Positions 1 to 6,872 of a stretch of DNA of 15,033 nt are shown here, piece after piece. Position 1 is the first letter of the stretch, and the number at the start of each line of letters is the position of its first letter. Source of the DNA: JACPRB01 sp964468745 (lineage in GTDB: Bacteria > Planctomycetota > MHYJ01 > JACPRB01); assembly GCA_964468745.1 (NCBI GenBank), contig CAYXVY010000234.1, positions 1-15,033 on the forward strand. The letters run 5' to 3'. Made by a program: the position numbers and the translations under genes. The notes beneath the pieces were generated by a model, which did not search any database, had not been told where the DNA came from, and was given only the letters and a program-made list of their open reading frames with translations.

Positions 1-129
1 TCGCCCGACGGCAGCATGATGATCAGCCCTCGTACGCGCCTCAAGAGCGGCCGCACGCTCAAGCTCGACGGCAACCACTACCTGCCGCGCGTCGAGGCGA
101 TGCTCGATCCGAACGAAGTCGATTTTTGA
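1..129 (+). CDS. C-terminal end of an unidentified protein (partial)
   Basis: An open frame runs in from the left edge and ends at TGA 127-129, leaving the last 42 residues of a protein whose start lies outside the window. The tail is basic in the middle (MISPRTRLKSGRTLKLDG) and acidic at the end (LDPNEVDF). No domain is recognisable from so short a piece and no function is proposed. Codon use is GC-rich, like the neighbouring genes. The stop codon sits inside a perfect 10-bp inverted repeat (128-164), so this gene probably ends its own transcription unit, separate from the HtrA cluster that starts about 106 bases on. Confidence 0.6.
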   Translation, partial: SPDGSMMISPRTRLKSGRTLKLDGNHYLPRVEAMLDPNEVDF

Positions 130-164
130 GCGGTCCGATGAATACGCGACCTTGCGGACCGCTC
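128..164 (+). terminator. Hairpin overlapping a stop codon, terminator-like
   Basis: GAGCGGTCCG at 128-137 pairs perfectly with CGGACCGCTC at 155-164 across a 17-base loop. The left arm begins inside the TGA stop of the upstream partial gene. No T-run follows (next bases are ACCCTGCC), so it does not match a classical intrinsic terminator. It may instead act as a 3'-end stabiliser or assist termination. Confidence 0.45.
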
Positions 165-226
165 ACCCTGCCTGCCGCGCCGAAGCCAGGCGAAGGCGGG
201 AGTGAGCCGCAGGCGAGTCGAAGGGT
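165..226. repeat. REP-like intergenic segment with repeated CGAAG blocks
   Basis: The spacer before the first HtrA-like gene carries three CGAAG blocks (near 181, 191 and 219). Read on the minus strand it gives CCCTTCGACTCGCCTGCGGC and then further CTTCG-rich blocks. This resembles dispersed CTTCGACTCGC-type intergenic repeats found in many GC-rich genomes. Only one copy is present here, so repetition cannot be shown from the window. AAGGG at 221-225 also serves as the only plausible, weak ribosome binding site for the ATG at 236. Confidence 0.3.
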
Positions 227-235
227 TGATTTCTC

Positions 236-1291
236 ATGAGCACGCTGCTCTTCATGCTGGCCCTTCTGGGTCAGCAATCTGAGCCCTCCACCCTCGAACG
301 CACCGAGCGCGAGGTGGCTGCGGTCGCCGAGGCGGCGCGCAAGTCCGTCGTCGGCATCACGGCGACCTACGCGGCGCAGATGGAGCCGGGCGTGCAGATC
401 CAGGAGTCGATCAAGCTCAGCGGCATCGTCTACTCCGCCGACGGCGTGATCATCACCGACGGAACCGCGCTCGACAAAGCGGTCGAGATCAAAGTCCGAC
501 TGCCCGACGGTCGCGAGGTCGAAGCGCGACTCATCTCGATCGACCGCCGCACGAGCATCGCCGTCCTGCGCGTCGCCGCGGAGAAGCTCACGCCCGCGCA
601 GATCGCCGACGCGAAGGACGTGCGCCAGGGCATCTACGGAATCGTCATCGGCAACACGATGGGCCTCGCGTCCAGCGTGGAGATCGGCTTCGTCAGCGGG
701 CTGGGCCGATCGGTGCAGGTCGGCGGCCGGCGATACGAGGACATGATCCAGCTGACCACGGCGGTAAGCTCCGGGGACTGCGGCGGGTTCGTCGCGAACT
801 CGCGCGGACACCTGATCGGCCTCGTCCACTCGTCGTGGCAGGGCGAGGCGGGGGACATCGAAAGCCTCGGCATCCTGAAACTTTTCGGGAAGGACTATGC
901 CGATCTCCTGCCGGGCGGCGCGAGCAAGATGACATTCGCGACTCCCGCATCGACGGTCAAGTTCGTCGTCGAGCGGATCCTCAAGCATGGCCGCATGGTC
1001 CGCGGCTGGATGGGGATGACGGCGCGCCCCCTCGACGACGCAACCCGCGAGCAGTTCGCCGTGGCGCAGGGCGAGGGGTGCGAGGTGTGGTCCGTCGATC
1101 CGCAGGGACCGGCCGCAAAGGTGCTCAGACGTCGGGACGTGCTTCTCAGCGTCGATGGAAAGTCCGTGACGGACGTCCGCGCACTGAAGAGGTGGGTTAC
1201 CGAACTGGAGGCAGAGAAGACGGTGCGTGTCGTCTTCCTCCGCGGCGGTCAGCGCCGGGAGGCGGACGTCATCATCAGAATGGAGCCGTGA
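236..1291 (+). CDS. HtrA-like PDZ protein with all three catalytic residues replaced (pseudoprotease)
   Basis: This 351-residue protein has the fold order of an HtrA/DegP protease: a short hydrophobic N-terminus (residues 2-12), a trypsin-like domain (about 35-250) and a PDZ domain (about 255-351, with GWMG, GPAAKVL, RDVLLSVDGKSV). The active site is lost. Against the intact HtrA encoded at 2287, the His of TNSHVV becomes Thr77 (TDGTAL), the Asp of SDLALL becomes Ser107 (TSIAVL) and the Ser of GNSGG becomes Cys182 (GDCGG). The oxyanion-hole glycines remain, which suggests a kept fold with a binding, scaffold or regulatory role rather than decay. The start is fixed by an in-frame TGA at 227-229. 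The stop lies one base before the next gene's ATG, so the two are very probably co-transcribed and co-translated. Cys182 alone, without His and Asp partners, is unlikely to make a working protease. Confidence 0.87.
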   Translation: MSTLLFMLALLGQQSEPSTLERTEREVAAVAEAARKSVVGITATYAAQMEPGVQIQESIKLSGIVYSADGVIITDGTALDKAVEIKVRLPDGREVEARLISIDRRTSIAVLRVAAEKLTPAQIADAKDVRQGIYGIVIGNTMGLASSVEIGFVSGLGRSVQVGGRRYEDMIQLTTAVSSGDCGGFVANSRGHLIGLVHSSWQGEAGDIESLGILKLFGKDYADLLPGGASKMTFATPASTVKFVVERILKHGRMVRGWMGMTARPLDDATREQFAVAQGEGCEVWSVDPQGPAAKVLRRRDVLLSVDGKSVTDVRALKRWVTELEAEKTVRVVFLRGGQRREADVIIRMEP

Positions 1292-1292
1292 A

Positions 1293-2294
1293 ATGAGAAG
1301 CATGATCAGTCTGGCGGCCATGCTGCTCTTCGCGTCTTCCGTCTCGGCCCAGGACGACGAGGCGAGAATCGCGAAGCTCATCCAGGAACTCGGGTCGGAG
1401 GAGTTCGGCACGCGCGAAGCGGCCGAGAAGGAGTTGCGCCGGATCGGGGCCCCCGCCGCGCCGCAATTGAAGAGGGCGCTCGAGGACAAGGACGCGGAAC
1501 GCGCCGATCGTGCCCGGAAGATCCTGGCCGATGTGAACAAGGGCGGGCCCAAGCCCGCGGAGAAGCCCGGACCTCGAAAGGGCGTGCGCCTCACGAGTCG
1601 CGATCTCGCGCGCGGCGTCACGTTCGATCTCTTTCCGGATGGGCACGTCGAACTGACGGTTCCCGAGGAGGACAAGGAGACCGGCAAGAAGGTCTACAAG
1701 ACGTACAAGGCGGATTCGCTCGACGCCTTCAAGGAGAAGCACCCCGATATCGCCAAGCAGTACGACGTCGACAAGTTCGTGCCGCGTGTCGATTGGGGCC
1801 CGCTCGACCAGGGCGACTTCGAGAAGTGGTGGCAGGACTGGAAGAGTCGCTTCAACGATGAGTGGTTCAAGGACCGTGAAGAGCTCTTCAAGGAATGGAA
1901 GCTGCCGCTCGACCAGGATCTCGAGAAGTGGCTCGAGGAGCAGCGGAAGATGATCGACGAGCTCCGCAAAAGGAAACTCCCGGGGCAGGAACAGCCGGCG
2001 CCGGCGGACAGCGGCCGCGAGTTCGGTGTGAAGATCGAATCCGTGAACGAGACGCTCGCCGCGCAGCTCGAGCTCAAGGAGGGCGAGGGCGTGCAGGTGT
2101 CCGAGGTCAAGGCGGGCGGCGTGGCCGAGAAGGCCGGCCTGAAGAAGCACGATGTCGTCCTCAAGCTTGACGGAAAGGCGATCGTGGACAAGTGGGAGTT
2201 CCGCCGCTCCGTGCGCGAGCTCGTGGGCAGGGGCTTCGAGCTCGAGATCGTGCGCGCGGGAAAGCGCGAAACGGTGAGGGTGAAGGGTGAATAG
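1293..2294 (+). CDS. Secreted HEAT-like / Trp-rich / PDZ protein
   Basis: The 333-residue product begins with a signal peptide (residues 1-19, ending SSVSAQ). A single HEAT-like helical repeat follows (about 24-80; GTREAAEKELRRIGAPAAPQ), of the kind common in planctomycete exported proteins. Next come a Pro/Lys linker (83-97), a charged, Trp-rich helical region (about 140-230, with KWWQDW, EWF, EWK and KWLEE) and a C-terminal PDZ domain (about 243-333; GGVAEKAGLKKHDVV, LDGKAIVDKWEF). No catalytic motif is visible. The ATG at 1293 is preferred because GGAG (1282-1285) lies seven bases upstream and it gives a proper signal peptide, whereas upstream in-frame starts would overlap the previous gene. 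Its last eight bases overlap the GTG start of the active HtrA. A periplasmic adaptor or substrate-binding partner of the two HtrA-type neighbours is a reasonable inference, not a demonstrated role. Confidence 0.85.
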   Translation: MRSMISLAAMLLFASSVSAQDDEARIAKLIQELGSEEFGTREAAEKELRRIGAPAAPQLKRALEDKDAERADRARKILADVNKGGPKPAEKPGPRKGVRLTSRDLARGVTFDLFPDGHVELTVPEEDKETGKKVYKTYKADSLDAFKEKHPDIAKQYDVDKFVPRVDWGPLDQGDFEKWWQDWKSRFNDEWFKDREELFKEWKLPLDQDLEKWLEEQRKMIDELRKRKLPGQEQPAPADSGREFGVKIESVNETLAAQLELKEGEGVQVSEVKAGGVAEKAGLKKHDVVLKLDGKAIVDKWEFRRSVRELVGRGFELEIVRAGKRETVRVKGE

Positions 2295-3408
2295 GGCGAC
2301 ATCGACGACGCTGCTTGTCGCCGTTCTGACGCTGGGCGTGGCCGGCGGCGTCGGATTGCAAAAGGCGGTCGGCTCGAAGGTCGCGACGCCACAGGAGCGG
2401 CTCGACGTGGCTCCCGGCGCGCTTCAGCTGCAGGAGGCGTTCAATCGGGCGGCGGAGCATGCCATGCGCTCCGTGGTTCACATCACGACGCAGACGCAGC
2501 CGCGCCGCGACGACTGGTGGCTCCAGCCGCAACAGAACGTCGGCTCGGGCGTGATCGTCACGGAGAAGGGCCACATTCTGACGAACTCGCACGTCGTGCG
2601 TGACTCGAAGACGCGCGTGGTGCGCTTCTCCGATGGCCGCGAGTTCCGGGCGGAGGTGGTGGGGGACGACCAGGACAGCGATCTCGCGCTCCTCAAGATC
2701 GATGCCGGGGACATGAAGCTGCAACCGGTACGCTTCGCTGATTCGGACAGGGTGCGGATCAGCGACTTCGTGCTCGCGATCGGCAGCCCGCTTGGGTATT
2801 CGCACAGCGTCAGCTCCGGCATCGTCAGTGCGAAGCACCGTCGCACGCAGATGGGCCAGCCGTACCAGGACTTCATCCAGACCGACGCGGCGATCAACCC
2901 CGGCAACAGCGGTGGGGCGCTCGTGAACCTGAACGGCGAGGTGGTCGGCATCAACTCGGCGATCGTCAGCCAGAGCCGCGGCTTCGAGGGGATCGGGCTG
3001 GCGATCAGCTCGAATCTGGCGTCGTGGGTGAAGGACCGGCTGCTGAAGGACGGGCGTGTGCGCCGCGGATACCTGGGTGTCATGCCGCTTGAGATCAACC
3101 AGCAGCTCGTGGACTACCTCGGCCAGGAGGGCATCCGCAGCCTCGACGATCTGCTGGCGGACATCGGGATTCCAGCCGCGCGTGGCGTCTTCATCGACAA
3201 GGTCCCGCCCGGCGGACCCGCGGCCGAGGCGGGCCTCAGGCACGGCGATGTGATCACGGAGTTCGACGCTCGCGAGATCAAGCACCTGCAGGATCTCTTC
3301 TTCCGGGTGGCGGAATGCGACCCGGGCAAGAAGGTGAAAGTGAAGTTTCTGCGCGACCGCAAGCAGCGCGAGGTTCAGCTCGAGGTTGCTGAGCGGCCGC
3401 AGCGATAG
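2287..3408 (+). CDS. HtrA/Deg-family serine protease with one PDZ domain
   Basis: The 373-residue protein has an N-terminal membrane anchor or uncleaved signal (about 7-25), a trypsin-like domain (about 50-255) and one PDZ domain (about 258-370). The complete triad is visible: His102 in TNSHVV, Asp132 in DSDLALLKI and Ser208 in NPGNSGGALVN. It should degrade or refold damaged extracytoplasmic proteins, as HtrA/DegP/DegS-type enzymes do. With a single PDZ and an anchor it resembles DegS-like architecture more than two-PDZ DegP, so no symbol is assigned. Between PDZ strands there is an extra segment (about 270-298; EGIRSLDDLLADIG) before GVFIDKV. The GTG start at 2287 has GAGGG six bases upstream and overlaps the preceding stop by eight bases, implying translational coupling. 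It ends 15 bases from a convergent gene. Confidence 0.93.
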   Translation: MNRATSTTLLVAVLTLGVAGGVGLQKAVGSKVATPQERLDVAPGALQLQEAFNRAAEHAMRSVVHITTQTQPRRDDWWLQPQQNVGSGVIVTEKGHILTNSHVVRDSKTRVVRFSDGREFRAEVVGDDQDSDLALLKIDAGDMKLQPVRFADSDRVRISDFVLAIGSPLGYSHSVSSGIVSAKHRRTQMGQPYQDFIQTDAAINPGNSGGALVNLNGEVVGINSAIVSQSRGFEGIGLAISSNLASWVKDRLLKDGRVRRGYLGVMPLEINQQLVDYLGQEGIRSLDDLLADIGIPAARGVFIDKVPPGGPAAEAGLRHGDVITEFDAREIKHLQDLFFRVAECDPGKKVKVKFLRDRKQREVQLEVAERPQR

Positions 3409-3423
3409 AGCCGGACGCAACGG

Positions 3424-4872
3424 CTACGCGATTCCGGACAGCTCGGCCTTGATCTGTCCCCCCTGCCGGGTCTGGTGCATTACCACCACGTCGTGTGCTT
3501 CGCGCACCCGCTCCCGTGCCGCGGCCGCGCTCGGCGCGCTGATCGTCGTGGTGACGAGTCGCCCGCCGTTCGCGAGCTCCACGGCGCCGCGCAGTCTGTC
3601 GGGATCGTCGAGGCCGTCGATGAGAACGACGTTCGCGTCGCTCTGTCGCGCGACGGCGAGCGCGGCGGCGAAGGTCGCCGCATCGGTGCGGAGCTCGATT
3701 TGCGTGACGATGCCGCCCTTGTTCATGTGCACCAGCTCGATCGGATCCTCGATCGTCAGAAGATGTCGATGCGCTTCGTTGTGGCGGTCGAGTATGGCGT
3801 GAGCGGTCGTCGTTCTGCCGGAGCCGGCGGCGCCCGCGATGACGATGAGGCCGCGCGAGATGCGGGCGAGCTCGCCCACCGTTCCCGCGGGCAATCCCAG
3901 CGCGGACAACTCGAGCGGCGCGATCGGGAGGATGCGGACGCTCACGGCGACGCAGCCGCGCTGGTGGAATAGCGCGACGCGAAATCGGCCCAGGTCTTTC
4001 ACGCCGAACGAGAATCGCAGCGTCAGCTCGCGCTCGAATTGGGCCAGCTGCGCGTCCGTCAGGATCGGGCGGATCACGGCCGAGACGTCGTCGCGCGTGA
4101 GCGCGCGGTCGCCCTGCGGCGCGAGCTCACCCGCGATGCGGAGCGTCGGCGGCACATTCGCAGTCAGCAGCAGGTCCGACGCTTTGCGCGCGATCGCCGT
4201 CGACAGCAGTTCCAGCAGGGAGTGGCCGGCAGTCGACGGCACCGTCGGGCGCTCGCCGGGCGGGCGATCTTCGTACGGCGCGTCCGCGTCCCAGACGTCG
4301 ATCCAATGAGGGATAAAGAGGACGTCCTTGCGGGGCTCGCCGGCCGCGCGTGCGACGATGTCCACGAACATCTCGGCCCAGTCGGGGAAATGCGATCCGC
4401 CCTCCACGAGCGCCTTGCTGTCTGCATCGCTGAACTCGAAGTCCTCCCAGTCGTGTGCCGTGATGTGCGCCGGTGAGAGGGTGCCGAACGCGAATCGCTG
4501 TGTTCCTACGATGCCGCGCCAGCCGCCGCGCAGCAGGACGTCGCCCGCGTCTGGATCGTCGAGGATCTGCGGAAACCACGTCTTCGCGAAGGGCGCGAAT
4601 TCCTCGCCTACCTCGGCTGGGACCTTGATGAAGCCTGCGTCCGTTCCCGTCGTCGCCGCCAGCTCGCAGAACGCGCACGACGCGAGTTCGCTTACTTCAC
4701 CGCCTCCTTCGAGCGTCTTTCTCAGTTCCAGCACCGCCTCCTTCCACAACTCCTGTGGATAGAAGCGGTTGAAGACGTAGGTGCTTGGCTGCCGCGCGTC
4801 ATCACGGATCGCGGCACGGAGTTCCTCGCTTTCGACCGCGTACGCCTGGAGACCGCCGAGCATGAAGGCCAT
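3424..4872 (-). CDS. PilT-like ATPase with degenerate motifs and an unknown N-terminal domain
   Basis: Residues about 217-450 of this 482-residue protein follow PilT-type secretion ATPases: ARKASDLLLTANVPPTLRI, the RFRVALFHQRG region, a Walker A-like segment GAAGSGRTT (347-355) and a conserved LTIEDPIELVH Asp box (372-382). Key residues are altered. Walker A Lys is Arg353, the Walker B position reads VVLIDGLDD instead of ILVGEMRD, and the His box (TLHT in PilT) reads TTISA. The roughly 100-residue PilT C-terminal region is mostly missing; the protein ends in a short tail (HQTRQGGQIKAELSG). Residues 1-215, including a CAFC pair and Trp/Asp-rich stretches, match nothing I recognise. The start has GAGG six bases upstream and lies three bases after the pabC stop, so it is probably the last gene of the pab operon. 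No pilus genes are nearby. ATP hydrolysis is doubtful; nucleotide binding is possible. Confidence 0.8.
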   Translation of the reverse strand: MAFMLGGLQAYAVESEELRAAIRDDARQPSTYVFNRFYPQELWKEAVLELRKTLEGGGEVSELASCAFCELAATTGTDAGFIKVPAEVGEEFAPFAKTWFPQILDDPDAGDVLLRGGWRGIVGTQRFAFGTLSPAHITAHDWEDFEFSDADSKALVEGGSHFPDWAEMFVDIVARAAGEPRKDVLFIPHWIDVWDADAPYEDRPPGERPTVPSTAGHSLLELLSTAIARKASDLLLTANVPPTLRIAGELAPQGDRALTRDDVSAVIRPILTDAQLAQFERELTLRFSFGVKDLGRFRVALFHQRGCVAVSVRILPIAPLELSALGLPAGTVGELARISRGLIVIAGAAGSGRTTTAHAILDRHNEAHRHLLTIEDPIELVHMNKGGIVTQIELRTDAATFAAALAVARQSDANVVLIDGLDDPDRLRGAVELANGGRLVTTTISAPSAAAARERVREAHDVVVMHQTRQGGQIKAELSGIA

Positions 4873-4875
4873 CGT

Positions 4876-5688
4876 TTACCTCGTCTCTGTGAGCACAACG
4901 GATCGGTAGGCCATCGCGAGGAGCCGCGTCACGGGACCGGGGCGTCCGCCGCCGACGCGTTTCGAACCGAGCCGGGCGACCGGCACGATTTCCATCGTCG
5001 AGCCGGTGATGAACACCTCGTCGGCCCGGCCGAGATCCGCGAGCACCAATCGGCGCCCGCCGGTTCGGAGTCCGAGGCGCCCGGCAATCTGGAGCACCAC
5101 GCCGCGTGTGACGCCCGGCAGGATGTGCAGCGCGGTCGAGGGCGTCAGCAGGTCGCCTCCGCGCACCATGAAGATATTGGACGCGCACCCCTCGAGCAGC
5201 GTGTCGTCGGGGCCCAGCATCAGCGTATCGGCGAATCCGGCTGCTCGTCCCGCCGCTCGCGTGCGCACGTTTTCCAGGTAGTTCAGCGTCTTGTGCCCGA
5301 AGAGCGGCGCCCGCGGATCGTGGCGCCACGGGGCAACGCCGATCGACGCCCCCTCGCGATACTCGCGCGGCGACGGGATGTCGAGGGCGCGCGCCATCAC
5401 GGAAAGCGTGCCGCCTCCCGTCAACGTGAGGCGGATGTAGGCGTCCGGCAGCCGGTTCGCGCGGCATACGGATGCAATCGCGCGGGGCAGATCCGCGTGG
5501 GGGACGCGCAACCCGAAATGACGCGCTGAAGCACGCAGCCGGAGCAGATGGTCTTCCAGCCGGAACGGCACGCCGCCGTACGCGCGCATGGCTTCGAAGA
5601 GGCCGAATCCGTAAAGCACCGCCGGGTCCGTCGCCGCGACGACGGGCGTCGCGGAAGCGACGAGCCTCCCATTCACCCAGATTTTCAC
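4876..5688 (-). CDS. pabC: Class IV aminotransferase, probable 4-amino-4-deoxychorismate lyase
   Basis: The 270-residue protein is a fold-type IV PLP enzyme. It has the N-terminal WVNG and DPAVLYGFGLFEAMRAY motifs, the PLP-binding Lys133 in HKTLNYLENV, and the EGCASNIF (166-173) and LPGVTRG (190-196) segments. Branched-chain or D-amino-acid aminotransferases share these motifs. The lyase assignment, which converts aminodeoxychorismate to p-aminobenzoate and pyruvate for folate synthesis, rests mainly on the four-base overlap with pabB. It starts with GTG at 5688, inside the pabB stop (GTGA), and its TAA lies three bases before the downstream PilT-like gene. All three are very likely one transcript and are translationally coupled. 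Length fits the family. The enzyme acts in the cytoplasm. Confidence 0.87.
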   Translation of the reverse strand: MKIWVNGRLVASATPVVAATDPAVLYGFGLFEAMRAYGGVPFRLEDHLLRLRASARHFGLRVPHADLPRAIASVCRANRLPDAYIRLTLTGGGTLSVMARALDIPSPREYREGASIGVAPWRHDPRAPLFGHKTLNYLENVRTRAAGRAAGFADTLMLGPDDTLLEGCASNIFMVRGGDLLTPSTALHILPGVTRGVVLQIAGRLGLRTGGRRLVLADLGRADEVFITGSTMEIVPVARLGSKRVGGGRPGPVTRLLAMAYRSVVLTETR

Positions 5689-6848
5689 AGGCTCACCCCG
5701 AGGGCGGTCGCCATCGCGCGCGCCTTCACGAGCGTCTCTTCATACTCTTGCGCGGGATCTGAGTCCCAAACCACGCCGCCTCCCGCCTGAAACCACACAT
5801 CTTCGCCCTGCTTCTCGAGGGTGCGGATCGCGATGGACAGCGACGCGGAGCCATCGGCGCGCAATATCCCCACGGCGCCCGTGTAGGCCGCGCGGCGAGT
5901 CGGCTCCAGTTCGTCGATGATCTCCATCGCGCGGATTTTAGGCGCCCCCGTGACCGACCCGCCCGGAAACGTCGCGCGCAGCAAGTCGACCAGATCCGCG
6001 TCGCGGCGCAGCGTCCCCTCGACCGTGGCGACCAAGTGATGGACCGTCGGGTGCGTCTCGAGCGCCACGGGCTCGGTCACGCGCACGCTCCCGTATTCGC
6101 ACACTCGGCCGAGGTCGTTGCGCTCGAGGTCGACGATCATGGCGAGCTCCGCGTTGTCCTTCTCGCTTGCCAGCAGCTCCGCCCGCAGGCGCTCGTCGTC
6201 GCCGCGCGGGCGAGTGCCTTTGATCGGTCGCGTTACAACGCGACGGTCCTTCACCTGGAGGAAGAGCTCCGGCGACGCGCTGATGATCGCGCGATCTCCG
6301 AATTCGAGGAGCGCGGAGTGCGGAGCCGGTGAGACCACGCGCAGGCGGTCGTAAAGCTCGCGCGGCGATGCGTCGGTGGTTGCGTGGAAGCGTTGGGAAA
6401 GGCTCACCTGGTAGACGTCGCCCGCCGCGATGTAGTCGCGGATCTTCGCAACGGCCGCGAGATATGAGTCGCGCGTGAAATTCGACGATGCGCGGCGAGA
6501 CGGCGTGGGAGTCTGGTAGGCGTCGGGCGGCATGGCCGGGCCGGTCGCCGTCCCGTGGAATGCGAGGAACAGGCCTGGGAAATCGAGGTCGTCGACGGCA
6601 CGTGCGGGAAGCTTCTCGATGTGCCGGCCGAGATCGTATCCGAGGTAGCCGACCGCGTGACGGCACCCCGGCTCGGCCAGCGCGTCGCGCAGCACATCGA
6701 ACGGATCGGCGCGATAGGTGGCGCGCCGGCCGGTTCGCCAGTCATCGATGCTGCCGTCCTTCGCAAAGAGGACGCGGTAGGGGTCGGCGCCTTGCCCGAT
6801 GCCCTCGATGATGTAGGGAAACGGCCGCACGGCGCTCTCGACGGTCAT
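5685..6848 (-). CDS. pabB: Aminodeoxychorismate synthase component I
   Basis: This 387-residue protein belongs to the chorismate-utilising family (PabB/TrpE). It uses chorismate and ammonia to form 4-amino-4-deoxychorismate. Conserved blocks include YQVSLSQRF (146-154), SASPELFL (190-197), PIKGTRPRG (208-216), DLERNDLGRV (240-249), HHLVATVEG (270-278), FPGGSVTGAPK (294-304) and GGGVVWDSDP (356-365). Lys210 in PIKGT is the residue that distinguishes PabB from anthranilate synthase, which has Ala there. The N-terminal region is shorter than in E. coli PabB (453 residues). The glutaminase partner PabA is not in the window. ATG at 6848 was chosen because homology begins just after it and a -10 box lies nine bases upstream. 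A longer in-frame start reaching back toward 7145 would run across the divergent gene. No Shine-Dalgarno sequence precedes the start. Confidence 0.92.
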   Translation of the reverse strand: MTVESAVRPFPYIIEGIGQGADPYRVLFAKDGSIDDWRTGRRATYRADPFDVLRDALAEPGCRHAVGYLGYDLGRHIEKLPARAVDDLDFPGLFLAFHGTATGPAMPPDAYQTPTPSRRASSNFTRDSYLAAVAKIRDYIAAGDVYQVSLSQRFHATTDASPRELYDRLRVVSPAPHSALLEFGDRAIISASPELFLQVKDRRVVTRPIKGTRPRGDDERLRAELLASEKDNAELAMIVDLERNDLGRVCEYGSVRVTEPVALETHPTVHHLVATVEGTLRRDADLVDLLRATFPGGSVTGAPKIRAMEIIDELEPTRRAAYTGAVGILRADGSASLSIAIRTLEKQGEDVWFQAGGGVVWDSDPAQEYEETLVKARAMATALGVSL

Positions 6849-6857
6849 GGGCCCGAG

Positions 6858-6865
6858 ATTATAAT
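6858..6865. promoter_or_regulatory. Self-complementary -10 element, candidate bidirectional promoter
   Basis: ATTATAAT is its own reverse complement, so a perfect TATAAT is read on both strands (plus 6860-6865, minus 6863-6858). On the plus strand a TTGACA-like TCGACG (6838-6843, 4 of 6) lies 16 bases upstream, and transcription would begin near ATG 6873. On the minus strand transcription would begin within about three bases of the pabB ATG at 6848, with only a weak -35. Neither start has a Shine-Dalgarno sequence. Leaderless or near-leaderless divergent transcripts from one symmetric box are inferred. Confidence 0.6.
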
Positions 6866-6872
6866 GAACGAA

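Noticed and set aside
59..1687. Very long open frames antisense to the HtrA cluster, and similar ones antisense to rocA (7401-8927) and rpsA (11160-12599)
   Set aside because: Their translations are Arg/Ala/Leu-rich, lack motifs and mirror well-supported genes. Long antisense frames are expected in GC-rich coding sequence.
3409..3423. Terminator between the convergent HtrA and PilT-like genes
   Set aside because: Only 15 bases separate the stops and no stem with a T-run is visible there.
4876..5688. Branched-chain or D-alanine aminotransferase instead of PabC
   Set aside because: Motifs alone do not exclude this, but the overlap with pabB makes aminodeoxychorismate lyase the better reading.
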